Notes: generated from the letters alone by a model not told the origin. Numbered from the stretch's first letter, positions 46,182 through 56,017 are shown. The stretch is 64,000 nucleotides of DNA from CAVOXO01 sp963700425 (GCA_963700425.1 CAVOXO010000001.1:496001-560000); one strand, 5' to 3'. A program made the numbers and translations.

Positions 46182-46569
46182 ATGGGATCCAGGTCAGTGC
46201 GTTTCGCCGAGTCGGTTCGGGTGTTGTCGGCATCGGCGGCCGAGGCCGGGCTGGTGGTACCCGCGTTCGTGTCTCCGCCGCACTCTCGCGACCAGCGATC
46301 GGGTGCTCCGGCGGCTTCGTCGGGGTGAGTTCTCGGTGGCCGTGCGCATCGATGGTCGTCCTTTCGCCGCGGTGCAGGCCGACCTGATCGAAGGGTTGGT
46401 CACGGTCAACGATGTACACGGCGCGGAGGCCTCGGGGCTGCGTCGTCGTCTGTGGAACGCCCTCGACGTCGCGGACCAGGTCGAGCCCGGTGGAGTGGTC
46501 GTGGCTCTCGATGCCGATCGGCGTCGGCGTCACCGCAGTGACCCTTCTCCGGTCGGCCGGATCGCGTAG
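46182..46569 (+). pseudogene. Short hypothetical protein, frameshifted
   Basis: From ATG 46182 the first frame reads 'RFAESVRVLSASAAEAGLVV' to 'FVSPP' and stops near 46327. The other frame continues from about 46280 as 'LATSDRVLRRLRRGEFSVAV' and 'RPFAAVQADLIEGLVTVND' and stops at 46569. Joined, this gives about 128 residues. No family is recognised. The shift is near 46279-46282. It may be a real small gene before tRNA-Leu or a chance open stretch. Confidence 0.4.
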
Positions 46570-46653
46570 CCAGGCTGTCACCGGGCGATCGATCCGGACC
46601 ACGGCGGGCGTCGAGGGCGCCGATGGTTGGCCCGATCTAGTTTGATGCCCCAG

Positions 46654-46738
46654 GCCCGGGTGGCGGAACGGCAGACGCAGAGGGCTTAAACCCCTCAGCT
46701 CCCCAGGGAGCGTGTGGGTTCGACTCCCACCCCGGGCA
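46654..46738 (+). tRNA. tRNA-Leu (UAA), host of the integrated island
   Basis: Acceptor GCCCGGG pairs with CCCGGGC. The anticodon stem-loop is GAGGG-CTTAAAC-CCCTC, anticodon UAA. The variable arm is GCTCCC-CAG-GGGAGC-like, and the T arm GTGGGTTCGACTCCCAC. It is 85 nt. Its 3' part recurs twice downstream, at 53197-53250 and 54287-54332, marking it as an integration site. Confidence 0.95.
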
Positions 46739-46772
46739 CCGGATCACACCCGATGCAGGCGTCGGCACGCGA

Positions 46773-48322
46773 TCAACGGTGGTGTGCCGGGAGGTGACGG
46801 TCGAGGGCGAGGCGGTGCAGTTGGCCGAGCTGGATGCCGCCCAGTTCTTCCCGGACCGCGTCGACGGCTGCTGCTTCGTCGGGTGTGATGTAGAAGACCT
46901 TTCGGACGTGGGGAGTCTTCGGCGTGAGGCGACCTCGGCCATGCCGGGCGGCGGGGAAGACGTCATCGGCGGGGGTGGACTCCACTTCGTCGCGCAGTGA
47001 CTGCCACTGGGTGTGGATGGCCTCGACGGCGACGGCACCGTAGGTGGTGGGGGTGCGGCTGGTCTGAACCGCGGCCTCGAGCCGGCGGGCGAGCGCGGTT
47101 GGCAGATTGACGGTGTAGGCGATGCGGTTGTCCCGTCGGTTTCCGAACGGAGGGGGTGGGAGGTCGTCGGGGGTCGTGTTTCTGGGTCGACCGGGCCCTC
47201 GGGGACCCGGCGTTGCGGCACCGTCGGAAAGCGGGCGGCTGTGGGGCGGCGGCGTGGGCAATGGAGAGGCCGCCGGCGGAGTGCTCCGTGGTCGCGTCGG
47301 CGGTGGAGGAATCGTGGCGCGACGTTGAGCGGGTCGACGGGCCTGGAATCCGGCCATGGGGGACTCGGGGTCGAAGCCGCCGGACGGCGGCTGCTTCGTC
47401 GGGGTCATGACGTCGGAGAGCGTGGGGCCGGTGCGGTGGCCGCGCGAATAGCGGGTGAGAAGCTCGCCGACGAGTTCCGCCCAATCCGCTGCGAGGCCGC
47501 CGGCTGCGCTGGAGATGGCGGTGGGGTCAAGCGAGACGGATCCAGAATCGCCGTGGTGTCCGCTCTCGGCGAGGGCGGCGTATTCGTGGGTGAGGAGACC
47601 CAGCTCGCGGCACTGCTCGGCGACGAGGGGGGCGTGTCGGATGACGGTAGTGGCGACGAGCTCCGGGTTGCCGATGAGCTCGCCGAGGCGGCGGCGGGCG
47701 TGGGCGCGGATGCGGGTGCTGGTGACGGCAATGGGCCCTGCCACGACCGCCAGGACGTCGAGGTCGGGGTTGGTGGTGTCGCGGACCTCGTTGATGGTGG
47801 CCGCCACGTCGGGGAGCCCGACCCGGCTGGCCCGGTCGATACCGGCGGGCACGATGACCCAACGTGCTGCAGTGAGGATCATGCGGCGTAGCCACAGCTC
47901 TCGGGCGGGGGAGTCGACCACGATCAGGTCGTAGCGGCCGGCTCGCCGGGAGAGGGCCTGTTCGAGGCGAACGCGTCGGAGACGTCGTCGCCGAGCCCAG
48001 TGGCGACCGTGTCGAGAGCGGGTCCACCGCAGATCACGTCGAGGTCCGGGCGAACGTCGTCGAGAATGACGAGACCACCGTCGCCGAGCAGCGCCGCGGC
48101 GAGCGCGGCACCGCCATCGCTGGGATACCCGAGGTCGAACATGGCATTGCCCTGAGGATCCGCGTCGACGAGCAATGCGCGCCAACCCCCGTCGGCGGCG
48201 AGCCCCGCCAAGTGGCAGGCGAGCGATGTCTTGAGGACACCACCCTTGCCGGCCGTGATGGCCACTGCGTTGCCGAGCACGCTGCCTCCCCTCGTGTTCG
48301 AGTCGAGGTCCGCGATCCGCAA
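46773..48322 (-). pseudogene. ParA-like ATPase fused to proline-rich linker and RHH-like segments, one frameshift
   Basis: The ParA part begins near 48322 with a deviant Walker A 'AGKGGVLKTSLACHLAG' and 'LLVDADPQGNAMFDLG'. After a shift near 47965-47975 the second frame continues 'LIVVDSPARELW' and 'WVIVPAGIDRASRVGLPDV'. The same frame then runs without stop through a proline-rich stretch (about 47130-47400) into two segments that look like ribbon-helix-helix DNA-binding motifs ('NRIAYTVNLPTALARRLEA' and 'RKVFYITPDEAAAVDAV'). No ribosome site precedes the internal ATG at the linker, so a fusion is favoured over two genes. Such proteins partition plasmids or elements. Confidence 0.7.
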
Positions 48323-48359
48323 CCTACCTGCCGATCGGGCTGCGGGCCACCGGATGGGT

Positions 48360-48388
48360 GCTGTATTTCTGCTGTATCAACGCTGCTC
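48360..48388. promoter_or_regulatory. 11-bp direct repeats between parA-like and surface-protein genes
   Basis: GCTGTATTTCT at 48360, GCTGTATCAAC at 48371 and a diverged GCTGCTC at 48382 repeat with an 11-base period in the 169-base divergent gap. One-turn spacing suits arrays bound by ribbon-helix-helix partition proteins, so this could be a parS site or operator. Confidence 0.4.
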
Positions 48389-48491
48389 GGCTACTGAACT
48401 TCGCAGCATGGCGCCTCCGCGGGACGTTGGGCCCTATGGACGTCGGTCGCCGGTGGCGAGGCTGGCCACGCGGGCAATCAAGGAGGGCGAC

Positions 48492-51400
48492 ATGACAGCG
48501 CACAGCGATGTCACGGGCGGCGGGACTCGATCACCGATCGGCAGGTCGAGGACGTCCTCGGTGGGAATCAGACGGAGCGGACACCGGTCACGGCTGCTGG
48601 TGGCCATCCTGGCCATGGCGTTGGCCTGTGCCGCGACACTGCCGGCGATCGCCGGAGCGGCCCCGTTCGTCGGGGCGGACGTCGCCGTGAACGGCTCCGA
48701 CTTCAGCGTGGCGTCAGGCCAATGGACGGTGGACGGCACCGCCGTGGTCTCCAACGTGGCCGACGAATGGGTCGAGTATCAGGTCGATCTGACGGCGGGC
48801 CCCTGGGTGGCCGGCTTGGAGGCGATCAACGATGTCCTCATCAGCGGCGGCAACCTCGGCGCCGACCCGTCGTGGTACCCGCAGTTCGAGTTCAGCACCT
48901 CGGTGAGCGGCGAGACGCTCGTCGTCCCGGCCAGTGACACCTCCATCAACCATGGCGGCGTCACCTTCGACGTTCCGGCCGACGGGACCTACACTGTGCG
49001 GTTCACCTGGCTGAACGACCAGGCGGAGGGACCGCTGCCCGGAGGCGGACACGAGCTCGACGCCAACGTGCGGATCGAGCGGGTGTTCTTCGAATCGCTC
49101 CCCGACGTTCAGCCCGGTCAGTTCGTCAGGAATCCATCCAGCGGTCACCGGTACGCGCTCACCGAGGGTCTCTCGTTCGCCGACGCGAGGGCCCAGGCGG
49201 TGGCGTGGGGCGGCGATCTCGTCACCATCGACGACCAGGTCGAGCAGAACTGGCTCTACGAGCAGTTCGGGTCCGGCGGTTGGATGATCGGCCTCAACGA
49301 CATCGATGCGGAAGGAACCTTCGGCTGGGCATCCGGTGAACCGGTGACCTACACGAATTGGTGCCCCGGCGAACCGAACGACGCCAACGCGGGGGAAGAC
49401 GCCGTCAGTTCGATGGGCCCGAACGGGACCCAGTGCTGGAACGACGTCCCCGAGGGTGGCCAGTGGGTAGCGGAGGTCGTGGACGGACCACCCGTGCAGA
49501 ATCCCACCATCACCGTCGGCCCGGCCGGCGTCTTCGGCAGTGGCTGGACCGACGGCACCACCGTCACGCTCACCGTCAACGGCCAGTCGATCGGGTCGAC
49601 ACAGGTTCAGGTCGGAGCCAGCGCGGCGGGGAACGATTTCCAGTTCGCCGAGCCGATCCCCCAACCGGGCGACGTCGTGGTCGTCGAGGACGATGTCCCC
49701 GCCCCCGACACCACCACCCGGACCCACACGGCGCGCTTCGTCAGCGTCGGCCAGCCCGACGCCGCTCTCGACACCGTCTCGGGTACCGGCCCCCGTGACG
49801 AGCCGATGACGGTGCAGGCGTGGAACGGCGACTTCACCGTCCTGTTGGGGACGCGCCACGTGGACGCGTCTCCGACCGGGGAGTGGCAGGCCGACTTCGC
49901 CAACCCGGGCCCCGGGCCCGATGAACAGGACATCGTGTCCCTGGCGGGACAAGGTGTCGTGGCCCTCACGTCCCCCGACGCCGAGGGCAACAGCAGCTAT
50001 GGATTCGTCGGGCCTCCCTCCTACGACCCTGCGTTCTGGGTGTTCCCGGCCACGTCCTCGCTCTTCGGTCAGGGATGGTCGGACGGCGAGACCGTGGCCG
50101 TCGAGATCGACGACCCGGCCACGCCCGCCAACCCGGACTACGCCGGCACCGGCACCGTCGTGGGCGAGCCCTGTCCCCCGAGCCCTTGCGGCCCGGGGAA
50201 CTTCGGCCTCGTCACCGACCCCTACGTCATCAAGCCCGGCGATGTGGTGACGGCTACCGACGGCACAACGGTCAAGACCCACACGGTGACCACGCTGACG
50301 GTCACCGGGGTCGATGCGGTGACGGACACCGTCACCGGCACCGCCGAACCGGGAAGCGAGGTCGGCGCCCTGGTCCCACTGCCCGACGGCAACCAGAACC
50401 GCTCCGCCACCACGGACGAACAGGGCAACTGGATCGTGGACTACTCGGTGGCCGCGGGGGGTCAACAGCCCTACGACATCCAGCCAGGAAGTTTCCCGTT
50501 CCCGCAGTCATCCGGTTTCGCCAGTCAGGGCGACGCGGACGGCGACGCCACGTTCGTCCAGTGGGGCCTTCCCAACTTCAACGTTGGCGGGAACGGCATC
50601 TGGGGCGACAGGTGGGTGCCGGGCTCGGAGGTGTCCGTCACCATCGCCGGGACGCCGGGCTACTCGACAACGGCCCCGATCGACGAGAACGGGAACTTCA
50701 ATCTGTTCGTCGACCCCAACCAGGTCCAGATCCAGGTCGGTGACGTGATCACCGTGACCGACGGGAACACCACCAAGACCACCATGGTCTCCACGCTTGC
50801 GGTCACCGGGGTCGACACCGACGCCGACACCGTCACCGGTACCGCCGAGCCCGGCAGCGAGATCATCGTCGTCACCGGTGTCCTGGTCCCTGGCGAGTGG
50901 CTCGACCTGCGACTCCGAACCGTCACCGCAGACGACCAGGGCGTCTGGACTGCGGACTTCTCGGTCGCCGCGGGTCGCTTCCCGAGGACCAGGTCCAGGA
51001 CCTCGGTCCGGGCAGCTACGGGTTCGCCACCCAGATGGACGACGACGGCGACCAGACGCTCAGTGGCTGGGACGTGCCCGCCCCCGACACCACCATCGCG
51101 GGAACCGTGTACCTCGGCGACGTGGCGCCGGGGAACACCGTCGCCGGGGTCCTCGTCGAGGCCTGCACGGCGGACGACTTCTGTCGCACCGGCCTCACCG
51201 ACGGGGAGGGCCGATACTGGCTCGGCGGTCTGCAGCCAGGCACGTACAGCATCCGGGCGATCCCACCCGGCTCCAACCTGCCGGGCCGTCTCGGTCCGGT
51301 CGTCGTGGCCGAGTTCGAGAACCTCGTGGGTCAGGACATCATCGTGTCCGAGCCTCCGCTGCCACCCCCGGTGGGGGCGGTGGAGCCGTCCCAGTCCGGC

Positions 51401-52954
51401 GGAGGCACCCTGTCCGTCTACTGGGAGGATGACCTCACCCTCACGACCAGCGGCTGCAGCAACGCGACCCGCGACCTTCGAGATCACCGTTCTCGACGAC
51501 GGCTACACCACCGATGGGGAGATGACCGAGACCCCTGAGGGCTCGGGGACCTACACGGCGACCATTCCACCTCTGTACCCGCACCACGGAGCAGCGGAGA
51601 TCGTCTACACCATCTCCTGCCCCGATGGCAGCACCGAGGGGGTGACGTTCTTCATCTACATCGACCCCAGCGGTGTCGTGGTCGACACGAACGGCGACCC
51701 GGTCGCCGGCGCCACGGTCACCCTCTTCTCCGCGGACAACCCGGAGGGCCCCTTCACCGAGGTGCCCGACGGCAGCGTGGTGATGTCGGCGTCGAATCGA
51801 ACAAACCCCGACGCCACCGACACCGCCGGCCTGTTCGGCTGGGACGTGGTAGCCGGCTATTACACGGTCCGCGTCGAGAAGGACGGTTGCCACGCACCGG
51901 GCGATCCACAGCAGCCGTTCGTCGAGACCCCGGTCTTGACCATCCCGCCGCCGGTCACCGACCTCGAGCTGGTCCTCGAGTGCCCCGCTCCCAACGCTCC
52001 GCCCACCGCCGACGGCCAACTGGTGGCGACCGACGAGGACACGCCACTCCCCGTCGTGCTGTCGGGGTCGGATCCCGACTCCGATCCGCTCACCTTCGCG
52101 GTCGTGTCGGGGCCCACCCACGGGACCCTGTCGGGGACCGCGCCCAACCTGACCTACACCCCTGCAGAGAACTACGACGGGCCGGACTCGTTCACCTTCA
52201 CGGTGTCGGACGGTGAGTTCACCTCCGATCCGGCGAACGTGTCGATCGGCGTCAACGCCGTGAACGACGCACCGGTCGGAGTGGCGGACGACTACTCGAC
52301 GCCGGCGGGAACCCTGTTGATGGTCGGTGCCCCGGGTGTGTTGGGCAATGACACCGACGTGGACGACACCCAACTGGCCGCGACTGTCGAGACGCAGCCG
52401 TCACACGGAACGGTCACGGTGAACATGGACGGCTCCTTCGCCTACCAGCCCGACGACGGATACATCGGCGTGGACACCTTCACCTACCGTGCGGTCGACT
52501 CGTCCGATGCGCGGTCGGAACCCACGACGGTGACCATCGAGGTCGAGAACGGCACGGCCTGTGAGCCGCTGAGCTCGGTGCGTTCGGTGTCGGGCCGGGT
52601 CTACCTCGAAGGCGGGGCGAAGCTGTCGGTGAAGCTGCGCTCGCTGTGGGTTCCTTTCGGGCGGCCCCGGCTCTGGGTGGGCACCATCGGCTACTGGGAT
52701 CCGGCGACACGGACGGTGATCGCGGCGGTGGTGTGGACAACCAACCCCGTCGTTGAACCGATCCCCGACGTGTGCCGGGGCGTGCGGATCCGGGTGGACG
52801 CTCTCCAGCTGCACAGAATCCGCGCGAGGGGACCTCGAAGCTGGACATTCATATCGACGACCGCAGCCCCGACGCGGCGGACCACGTCCAACTCGACTTC
52901 CGCACCACGAGCGTCGATGCCGACGTCACCAAGGGAGATTTCACGATCGAGTAG
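48492..52954 (+). pseudogene. Very large secreted surface protein with C-type lectin and Ig-like/cadherin-like domains, three frameshifts
   Basis: About 1,485 residues. AGGAGG stands 6 bases before the ATG at 48492, fixing the start. The signal peptide is at about 33-57 ('LLVAILAMALACAATLPAIAGA'). A C-type-lectin-like domain covers about 209-330 ('GWMIGLNDIDAEGTFGWASG', 'YTNWCPGEPND', 'QCWNDVP'). Two Ig-like units with 'DTVTGTAEPGSE' follow, then Ig/cadherin-like repeats near the C-terminus ('ATDEDTPLPVVLSGSDPDSD', 'NDAPVGVADDY'). Shifts lie near 50970, 51460 and 52825. Likely a carbohydrate- or cell-binding adhesin carried by the element. Confidence 0.75.
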
Positions 52955-53072
52955 CCATCGACGTGCCCCGGTGTGGATCGATCGCTCTCGACGCCGGCGG
53001 CGAGAGGCAGAAGGTTCAACTCACGGGGAGTGCCGGGAGGGGGTTCTCGTAGTCGCGAAATAGTCGCGGAAG

Positions 53073-53115
53073 TGCCTGGACTCAGCCGGACGGACAGACA
53101 GTCGCTGTCACGAAC
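53073..53115. repeat. Conserved block before displaced tRNA tail A
   Basis: TGCCTGGACTC-GC-GGACGG pattern, 13 diverged bases, then GTCACGAAC (53107-53115). The same layout is found at 54233-54275 with the 13-base gap preserved. GTCACGAAC recurs at 53179-53187, 10 bases before the tail. Confidence 0.6.
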
Positions 53116-53196
53116 CGAGCACGAGAATGCTGGAATCGAAGGGCTGTCTGGACCCAGGGGCACCGCGTCACACGCGATGTCACGAACCGCTCCCGA

Positions 53197-53250
53197 CTTA
53201 AACCCCTCTGCCCCTACGGGGGCGTGTGGTTCGACTCCCACCCCGGGCAC
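53197..53250 (+). other. Displaced 3' end of tRNA-Leu (attR-like A)
   Basis: From the anticodon loop CTTAAACCCCTC to CCCCGGGCAC, matching the tRNA-Leu(UAA) 3' part at 46685-46739, but with a different variable arm (GCCCC-TAC-GGGGGC) and one G missing before the T loop. The 5' half is absent, so it is not a tRNA gene. Confidence 0.75.
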
Positions 53251-53338
53251 TGACCGCACCCGTCAGGTCCATTGTGGAGCCGCCATGGTCAGGCTGGTGG
53301 AAGCGAGGCTGCCAGGCAGCAGGGGTAGCATCGGGCTC

Positions 53339-53593
53339 ATGGCAGTTGGTGCTGCAAGGGACACACCGCCTGAGGTGTTCGACGTGCTGGTCGATCGATG
53401 GCGAGCGATGTCGCCCTGCGAACGGGCGTCCCTCGCCGGCCGGCTCAGCAATGACGTCGCGACGCTCGCCACCGCAGGGATCCGCGCCGGCAACCCCGGA
53501 ATCGGAAACGTGGACCTTGCCCACGAGCTGGCACGACGTCGCTACGGTTCGGCGCTGGCTGACGCGGCGTACCGTAGGTACACCGAGGCGTGA
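53339..53593 (+). CDS. Small protein upstream of a nucleotidyltransferase
   Basis: An 84-residue helical protein from ATG 53339 ('MAVGAARDTPPEVFDVLVDR' onward, 'LAHELARRRYGSALADAAYRR'). No family is recognised. It overlaps the nucleotidyltransferase start by four bases, a toxin/antitoxin-like layout. The frame extends upstream without supporting sequence. Confidence 0.6.
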   Translation: MAVGAARDTPPEVFDVLVDRWRAMSPCERASLAGRLSNDVATLATAGIRAGNPGIGNVDLAHELARRRYGSALADAAYRRYTEA

Positions 53594-54174
53594 CCGGAGC
53601 CAACCCGCTCGACGTCGTCATCCGCGTCGCGGTGATGCTCGATGAACTCGGTATCGACTACGTGCTCGGTGGTTCGTTGGCGGGTTCCTTTTTGGAGAGC
53701 CGCGGTCCACGGCCGACATCGACGTCGCGATCCGCGTCGACCCTGTCGCAGGTGAACGCCTGCTCTGCCGAGCCGAGACCGAGTTCTATGTTCCGACAGA
53801 CTCGGCACGGATCGCGATCGGGAACCACGATTCGTTCAACCTCGTCGACACCGGCATCCCGTTCAAGGTCGATCTCTTCGTGCTGGGCGACACCTTGCTC
53901 GACCGACGACAGCTCGAGCGGCGGATCCTCGTCCCGGTAGATGGCATCAGCCCGGGTCTTTGGGTGACCTCTCCTGAGGATCAGGTGCTCCGCAAGCTCG
54001 ACTGGTTTCGCTCCGGCGACCAATCCTCCGACCGGCAGTGGCGGGACATCAGCGGGATCATTCGGGTCAGCGGCGCACGCGCTCGACCTGCCCTACCTTC
54101 GCTCGACGGCGGAAGCACTCGGCCTCGACCAACTGCTCAACCGGGCACTCGGCAGGATGACACCCGAAGATTGA
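53590..54174 (+). pseudogene. AbiEii/MNT-type nucleotidyltransferase, two frameshifts
   Basis: Minimal nucleotidyltransferase of about 194 residues. Read through the shifts it has the GG-S...D-x-D core 'YVLGGSLAGS' followed by 'GEPRSTADIDVAIRV', then 'VDLFVLGDTLLDRRQLERR' and 'TSPEDQVLRKLDWFRSGDQS', typical of DUF6036/AbiEii-like antitoxin or toxin NTases. It ends 'LLNRALGRMTPED' at 54174. One shift is at TTTTT (53689-53693); the other is near 54068. With the 84-residue partner it resembles a toxin-antitoxin or defence module. Confidence 0.7.
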
Positions 54175-54230
54175 CGAAGTCACCTCAATTGGCGGATCCA
54201 AGGGATAGACGCGTCCCGGCGTAGTGGTGA

Positions 54231-54332
54231 ACTGCCTGGACTCGGCTGGACGGGGTGACACTCGACGTCACGAACGATGTGCGGCCTACTGCCCCCCAGG
54301 GGGCGTGTGGGTTCGACTCCCACCCCGGGCAC
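54231..54332. other. Second conserved block and displaced tRNA-Leu 3' end (attR-like B)
   Basis: 54233-54275 repeats the block seen at 53073-53115 with two mismatches in its first part and identical GTCACGAAC (54267-54275). From 54287 the sequence is a tRNA-Leu 3' end with the variable arm GCCCCC-CAG-GGGGC and intact GTGTGGGTTCGACTCCCAC and CCCGGGCAC to 54332. The next gene stops 2 bases later. Confidence 0.7.
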
Positions 54333-54333
54333 A

Positions 54334-55208
54334 TCATCGGGCTGAGACGGCGTCGACGAAGGCGTCTGGCTGTTCCATCGGCGGGTCGTCCGCTGCCCCC
54401 TCGATGACGTGGAGCGGCCAGCCGTACCGCCGGCCGGCGGCTTCGGCGATGCGGAGCCGGTTGGCCTTGTCGCCGCGGCCCCAGACCAGGGAGGTCGGCG
54501 CGGAGATGGATTCGAGATCGCTGGCAGAGATCGCCGGCACGCCCAACTCGCTCATGAAGGTCTTCATGGCCGCCTTGACGTCGGGGTCCTTGGCACGGTC
54601 GAGCGAGTACTGCCGGAGCGAAGCCCACTTGTCGCCCATCGCTTGTTCCACGGTGTCGGCGTCGGCGAGGCACTGGCCCATGAATCGCCGGTGGGATCGC
54701 TCGCTCGGCCGAACCATGAACCCGATCAGCCCGAGAGCGAATCTCGGACTCGGCCGGAACTCCGCCAGGCCGAGCGAGTCGACGAGCACCAGCCGTTCGA
54801 GCCGTCCGGGTCGACGGACGGCATACCGGGCCGCGACCGAACCACCGAGGATGTGTCCGACCAAGACGGGTCGGTCATCGCAGGTTTCGTCGATGAGCGC
54901 GTCGATCCAGGCGAACACGCGGTCTGCGTCGATTCCGGCCGCTGGACTCCCGGAACTGGCCGTGACCGGGGAAGTCGGGAGCGATGACGTGATGGGTCCT
55001 CGCAGAGCGACGGGATCACCCGGATCCAGCGTTCCTTGAACTCGCCGGGGCCGTGGAGGAGCACGAGTGGGGGACCGTCGCCGGCGTCGAGGAGCGCCGT
55101 CGGCACGCCGGCGAGGTCGACCATCCGTTCGTTCAGCTCGAGTCCTGCGAGGAGGAGCCGGCGAGCGGACTCGCCCGAGGTGATGGGTGTCTGTGCGACC
55201 CCGCTCAC
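54334..55208 (-). pseudogene. Alpha/beta-hydrolase, frameshifted, nucleophile position altered
   Basis: Alpha/beta-hydrolase fold. The GTG at 55208 starts the first frame with 'PPLVLLHGPGEFKERWIRV' (oxyanion-hole HGPG). The frame changes near 55000-55030 and again near 54960, then continues 'FAWIDALIDETCDDRPVLVGHILGGSVAARYAVRRPG'. The nucleophile elbow is G-H-I-L-G, not G-x-S-x-G, so Ile replaces the catalytic Ser. The His region is near the C-terminus. It overlaps the methyltransferase stop by four bases. Confidence 0.7.
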
Positions 55209-56017
55209 GGCCGGGTTCCTGTCGCGAGAACCATCGGTTGGTCAATACGGGTCCGTCCGTCACGGACGTACGGTTCCCAGGTCTCTGCAACCTGAGCCTC
55301 CAGTGCGTCGCGGGCCGATTCGGGGGCGTCAGCGACGAAGGGACCCATGGGGGTCAGGTTGATGTACTGCCAGAGGAACTCGGCAGGGGACGGGAGGTCG
55401 AGGGTGGCGGTGTACGTTCTCGACTCGACCCCGTCGAAGCCGGCTCCTTGGCAGAGCCGGTCGTGCACGCCCGGGTCGTCCATCGAGAACACCATCCGCA
55501 CGAAGCCTGCGAGGTCGGGGCTGATGTGCTCGACGATGGCCCGCTCCATGAGCTCGAACGGCGGCTGGATCGAACCGGGGGTGCTGATCAGCACCCGGCC
55601 GCCCGGAACCAGGACCCGGTGCATCTCACGGAGTGCGGCCGGCCGATCCTCCACGAACATCAGGCTCATCTGGCAGAGCGCGACGTCGAAGCTGCCATCG
55701 GGAAACGGTAGCGAGGCGGCGTCACCCTGGTGCCACTCGATCGGAGCACCATCGTCGACGGGCAACGATTCGGCGATCTCGATCATGTCGGCGGCGACGT
55801 CGATGCCCGCGACGGCGCCGTGGTCGCCGACGGCTTCGGCGGCGCGACGGGCGATCAGTCCGGTGCCGCAGCCCACGTCGAGCACTCGTTCGTCTCGCCG
55901 GAGAGTGGCGGCGCGGAGTAGTTCGGTGGACACCGGGATGGCGATGGCGGGGACGAAGTCGCGCTCGTAGTTCGCGGCTCCGGTGCCCGTGTACCGGCGG
56001 TAGGTGACGTCACTCAT
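55205..56017 (-). CDS. Class I SAM-dependent methyltransferase
   Basis: A 270-residue UbiE/Methyltransf_11-type enzyme. Motif I is 'RVLDVGCGTGLIARRAA', motif II 'VAGIDVAADMIEIA', motif III 'DAASLPFPDGSFDVALCQMSLMF', and motif post-III 'LREMHRVLVPGGRVLIST'. The substrate is unknown. It overlaps the hydrolase downstream by four bases and so is likely co-regulated with it. Confidence 0.88.
   Translation of the reverse strand: MSDVTYRRYTGTGAANYERDFVPAIAIPVSTELLRAATLRRDERVLDVGCGTGLIARRAAEAVGDHGAVAGIDVAADMIEIAESLPVDDGAPIEWHQGDAASLPFPDGSFDVALCQMSLMFVEDRPAALREMHRVLVPGGRVLISTPGSIQPPFELMERAIVEHISPDLAGFVRMVFSMDDPGVHDRLCQGAGFDGVESRTYTATLDLPSPAEFLWQYINLTPMGPFVADAPESARDALEAQVAETWEPYVRDGRTRIDQPMVLATGTRP

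Larger units (their letters stand above)
46739..54332. mobile_element. Putative integrative element(s) in tRNA-Leu(UAA)
   Basis: The segment from the intact tRNA-Leu(UAA) to a displaced tRNA-Leu 3' end at 54332, with another displaced end at 53250. The content is a ParA-like fusion gene, a giant secreted protein, and a two-gene nucleotidyltransferase cassette. Both displaced tails follow a conserved block ending GTCACGAAC. No integrase, transposase or replication gene is seen, so it may be remnant or mobilised in trans. The boundaries are inferred from the tRNA copies. Two nested elements (6.5 kb and 1.1 kb) are as likely as one. Confidence 0.6.

Noticed and set aside
48714..50465. Long antisense ORF (583 aa) opposite the surface protein
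   Set aside because: Composition is shadow-like and the opposite strand has a signal peptide and lectin domain.
53197..54332. Two further complete tRNA-Leu genes
   Set aside because: Neither copy has an acceptor 5' strand or D arm; only 3' parts are present.
46739..54332. Prophage in the tRNA-Leu island
   Set aside because: No capsid, terminase, tail, lysis or integrase gene is visible.
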